Source of the DNA: Gadus chalcogrammus
Lineage: Eukaryota; Chordata; Actinopteri; Gadiformes; Gadidae
DNA length: 64,000 bases
Direction: 5' to 3'
Assembly (NCBI RefSeq): GCF_026213295.1
Contig: NC_079423.1
Span: 14,491,472-14,555,471, forward strand
A model generated the notes under the pieces. It ran no database searches, was not told where the DNA came from, and saw only the letters and a list, made by a program, of their open reading frames with translations. Every line of letters begins with the position of its first letter. The stretch's first letter is position 1. Positions 25,936 through 64,000 of this stretch are shown here, in pieces. The translations under genes and the position numbers were made by a program.

Positions 25936-27330
25936 CTGAGAAACACAGAGGAAAAGGAGTGAGTTTCTTTCCTTCAAAATAACAGCACGGATGAGGGACA
26001 TTTCACCCAGCACCACAGATGGGTGGTTCTGCTCTTTGACCCACTCGATGGGTTTCTTCCTATACGTATGAGAAAGTGGGATGTGGCCATATTTCAGTGC
26101 AACCGAATCAGTCGAAATCCCATCTCCAGCAAGCCAGCTAACTTGTTTGGAGCAGAGCTCTAAAGCTGTTTTGATAAAATGGGTGAGGGGGGGGGGGGGG
26201 TATTTGCATACTGAGTGGAGGAAGTCAAGTCGGCTCTGAATAGAGCTGAAGATGCGCATCTTGAGGTGCATGTGTATTTCAGATGCAGCCGCGATCCATC
26301 TCCGTTTTATCTAGACGCAGTCGAAACTGGGTCTAGATGACACAGCCTCCCTCCGTCTGTAAACCAACTGCCTCTAGGTAAACACTGGAAACGTTGCAGT
26401 ATCTCTTGGTCTACTCTACCCCCGATGATCCTTGTTGGCACCGAGACGTACTCGTCAAGTGCTTTAAAAGAAATAAACACCAGCACCGTGTGTTTTACAA
26501 CAAGCCTAGTCTCAATTGTTTGATTCGCCTTGGAGCTCCTGCATTTAATAAAGCCAAGACGTACGGCGTAAGCAAGACCTAATTTGGAAGTCGACACCTC
26601 ATCAGTCTCGTCCCTAAAGGCTACATGGGAGGTTAGCTAGCTCCCAGCAGAGCTAACAGCGCTAAGTGCAGCAGGTGGCCGTGCCCTGGGAGCTGCCGTC
26701 TGGATGGAGAAGCCTCCGTTTACATTCCCCAGATGAGTGATGGATCAGACGGCGCTAGGTCACGCCGGGGAGGGGGCGGGCTAGAGCTAACATGTGTGAA
26801 CAACAGAGCCCAGATCGCTAGCAAGGTAAGCTTCATGACCTACTCATGCAATACGATACTCCCCATTTTGCTGGGGCAGATTATTAAACCCACAAATATT
26901 TATTCTGCGGTCATCACTTTATTTTTATTCCCGGACCAAAGTGATTCAGAGATGATGACATCGCCTGGTTGACTGCGCTGTGGCTGTATTCATTAGTCAC
27001 TAAACAGGCGTCTCAGAGGGAGAATGCAGGGAGAGAAGTGACAAGGTGCAGCTTTAAGACAGCCAGAGGCCGGAGAGCTTCTACCTTCACCGGGTCTTGA
27101 CGGACGTTAAATACAGAGATGACTGGCTTAAAGAGGAGATAGGGGCAGGGCAGTTACTGAGAGGGTTACTGGAGTACACGTAGAGACTATGTTCATAGAG
27201 CCCGTTTCATACATAAGTAGGCCGCTCAAAGTGCTGCAAAACACAGCCATCGCTGTCAAGAAATCAGCATGGACTAAAGACCCCAGGCTCATGATGTAGA
27301 ATGATGTAGCCTATGATATACATATCTGTG

Positions 27331-27460
27331 TATGGGCGTGTGTGCATTGTGTGTGTGTGTGCATTGTGTGTGTGCATCGTGTGTGTGTATTGGGTGTGTG
27401 TGTATTGGGTGTTTGGGCATTGTGTGCGTGTGCATCGTGTGTGTGTGTGCATTGGGTGAA
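27331..27460 (+). repeat. TG-rich minisatellite
   Basis: Variants of a roughly 18-bp unit (TGTGTGTGCATTG, TGTGTATTGGG) repeated several times, close to the psmd1 3' end. Confidence 0.8.
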
Positions 27461-27481
27461 TGGTGGAATGCGTTTTCAATG

Positions 27482-27487
27482 TTTAAT
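27482..27487 (-). terminator. psmd1: candidate psmd1 poly(A) signal ATTAAA
   Basis: Minus-strand ATTAAA about 130 nt after the psmd1 stop. Alternatives are minus-strand AATAAA at 26900-26905 and 25701-25706. Confidence 0.35.
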
Positions 27488-27617
27488 GAGGCACCTTACT
27501 GGAGAAGCTCTCCAATTTCGTTGTACTGTTAAAAAAATGCGGTGACAATAAAGGCATTGTGTTGTGCTCATGGAGCCGGGCTCCAGCGCGCTACCTTCAC
27601 GGACTCCGGCGCTGGCC

Positions 27618-61830
<34,213 letters not shown>

Positions 61831-64000
61831 GTTTGTATCTTTGCTTCCTCCTCGACCCCACTAGACTGTTTTGATCGTCTGCTTCTTGGGAGAAAATGAA
61901 GAAGGAGGTCCAAATATCTAAAGTACAGCACATACACCCGCTGCTCAAGTTCTTTTTTGTCTAACTGGACAAGACCCCGTCAATGGACCTGTAATGTGAA
62001 ATGCTGGTTTGTGCCTGATTAAAAATAAAACCGATTTCCGACAATATCCCACTGAGCTCCTTTCAACACATTTTAGATCGTCACATTTTTGATAATAATG
62101 AATTAAAATGTAATTGTGTTCATTTAAAAACCAAAGTACTTAAATATAATGTATACAATTTTATTTCACAATCCGGCTTCATGACGGCCTGCTTCGTGAA
62201 TTGGCTCTGTAGATATGAAACCATCCAAGCTATATGAATGGCACATTGAGGCTATCCTTCTTCATGAACTAATACTCTTAATCCTTTTTTTAATTATGTC
62301 ATTGTAAATAAATATGAATGGCCTTGTGAAGAAGGGTTATATATAGAAGGGTTTAATATATATACTGTATATATATCTTTTCTTATAGACAATTATTTTT
62401 TTATGGATAATGATCATCTAGATTAGGATACTTTTGTATTTATTTCTTCTGAGAAATGTCCTTATTGTAAGTCTTTGAATAGAAGCATCTCCCGACCTAA
62501 ATGCCCTGAAATTAAATGTAAATTTCAATGTTTTTATATATACGGAAAAAAAAACATAGGCATCTGCTATAACACCTAAAGCCCTATGAGTCACCGGTCT
62601 CCATCCATGGTTTTACTTGGTCATTATTACCACATGCGAGTGGCTGATGCTGAAAACCGTACATCAGTGAGGGCGGAAACCAGGACCTGACAGCATCGTT
62701 ACTATAAACATCGCTTCAAAGATTCGCAATATCATGAACATTGAACATACCTTCTTGTGACATGCTTTTGGTGTAGTATACATGCACTCATGGTAGTCAT
62801 ATCATAAAAAAATATGGAAATATGAGTGCTGTGTTTAGTGTTGAACACCCACAACACTAAATGGTATGCTCCAAAGCATGCCTTATTGTGTTGATGGATT
62901 TTCTATTGTTTCTTTTTCTGGCAGTTCTAACAACATTTAAGGTTTTCTTTTCTCTGCAAACTCTTTAAAATCCATTACATTGTTTGCTAGTTTTTATTTA
63001 TATAAAAATGCACACTATGGCAGCATACATGATCATAAATAAAGGTTAAAAACAATGTGTCACATTTAAATCACAGTTTTGTCACATTAGTGCAATTGTT
63101 AATTCTCCTCATGAAAGGCACACATTTTTTACATTAAGAACATTATTTCTATTCTTTCGTGTTAAAAAATGTACAGTTTATGTTCCCAATATATTCTCAT
63201 TACATTGTATTTTCGTAATTTAGCTCATGAACTAAATTAAATACATAATTAGACTACATATACGTTAAATTCTCTCTATGTTGAATTGTATATAAAACCT
63301 TTTGACAAACTATGACTAAAATAAATATCGTCAGTGGCCTTCAGCTAGCAGCTGTATCTAGACTTCTCTATGAATGTAAATGTAATGACAGTGAAACACA
63401 ATTTGTCAGCACTGGATAGCAAACGATAAGGTCCCTTGACGACAGAGGTGATGTTAACCTAACAGTTAACATTATGGCAACGTTATGGCGTCATTTATGG
63501 GATGTTCGTCCCATGCTGTGGGGCCCGGGGGGTAGCTCAACAGTGAAAATAATATCCAGTCATTGAGGTTTCTCCAATTCCCTTGAGTCACGTGTCACCA
63601 TGTTAATTATACACAGCAGTTTTTCCCCCTTGTGCGTGCGATCCAGTTGACACAGAAAAGGTTTTAAGAGGAATTCCTTCTTCTAGACTTCCTGCATCAC
63701 CTGGAAGAACAATACAACAGATATCATGTGTCATATGTTTTTACTATCGGCCTAAAGATGGTGCTTGAATAGTATAACCCGTCAGCATGCATTAAGCTAT
63801 AGAGACAAATCCTCCCCTCACTGCTCCAATTAGGAAAGAATGAAGAGTTATCCACAGGGCTCAATGCGTATATCAATAGCAGGACGAGGAATTAGAAATG
63901 ATAGAATTAGAGTCATCTCATACCAAATGATTGTTGCATCTTTTAATTCCCCCAAGCAGTGTCGGATAGCATGATATGTGTATGAGGAAGAGAATACAGG
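61831..64000. other. psmd1 5' UTR/promoter region and intergenic DNA
   Basis: Directly upstream of the psmd1 start (minus strand) should lie its 5' UTR and promoter, without an obvious TATA box. Beyond about 62.0 kb the sequence is AT-rich and holds no supportable gene except the weak terminal-exon candidate at 63683-63700. Confidence 0.5.
63683..63700 (-). other. candidate last coding exon of a gene off the right edge
   Basis: On the minus strand, TTGTTCTTCCAG is followed by a short frame VMQEV and TAG (63683-63685), with AATAAA at 62993-62998 downstream. Only five codons are visible, so this may be chance. I cannot name the gene. Confidence 0.15.

Larger units (their letters stand above)
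25936..27617 (-). other. psmd1: psmd1 3' flank / 3' UTR
   Basis: Sequence after the psmd1 stop. It contains a TG-rich minisatellite at about 27331-27460 made of TGTGTGCATTG-like units. No coding exon identified. Confidence 0.45.

Noticed and set aside
26307..26597. 96-codon minus-strand open frame between psmd1 and the satellite
   Set aside because: No recognised domain, no clear splice sites or composition signal, and a length expected by chance.
63525..63545. A-box-like GGGTAGCTCAAC
   Set aside because: No B box or tRNA fold follows.

Overview
The window is vertebrate nuclear DNA, almost certainly from a teleost fish. Genes are split into short GT-AG exons separated by introns full of (CA)n/(GT)n, (ACTC)n and poly-G/C tracts, and teleost-style transposon debris (hAT termini, a LINE tail, tRNA-derived SINE heads, a MITE). 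The very high dinucleotide-repeat density would suit a gadiform, but that is only a guess. There is no prokaryotic or viral content.

Three protein genes can be read exon by exon with consistent phase. (1) acap3, plus strand, 2943-15872: PH, ArfGAP and ankyrin part of an ArfGAP with coiled-coil, ankyrin repeat and PH domains. Its BAR-coding exons lie off the left edge. The gene can end in two ways: a stop in the exon at 11370-11514, or an internal donor at 11428/11429 joined in frame to a terminal exon at 15763-15872. (2) psmd1, minus strand, 61830 down to 27618: all 24 coding exons of the 26S proteasome base scaffold subunit Rpn2/PSMD1, predicted 993 residues, with an unusually long Lys/Glu linker. 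(3) htr2b, plus strand, 46411-51766: the 5-HT2B serotonin receptor in three coding exons, 473 residues, nested antisense inside the 13.5-kb psmd1 intron between exons 16 and 17, the same nesting as in mammals.

Layout: 1-2942 acap3 intron; 2943-15872 acap3 exons; 15873 to about 17.6 kb probable acap3 3' UTR; 17.6-25.7 kb intergenic DNA holding a roughly 1-kb block of a 47-bp satellite whose central part is inverted; 25.7-27.6 kb psmd1 3' flank with a possible extra minus-strand terminal exon; 27.6-61.8 kb psmd1 with nested htr2b; 61.8-64 kb psmd1 upstream region with a possible last exon of another minus-strand gene. The genes are not functionally linked: one acts in Arf-dependent membrane traffic, one in the proteasome, one in serotonin signalling.

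Most interesting: the alternative acap3 C-termini, one resembling ACAP3 and the other ACAP2; a hAT-type terminal inverted repeat that begins two bases inside the 5' splice site of psmd1 exon 20; the Lys/Glu expansion in psmd1 exon 23; the direct/inverted/direct 47-bp satellite; and a 120-bp hairpin element in a psmd1 intron. All calls are by eye, with no alignment or database search.
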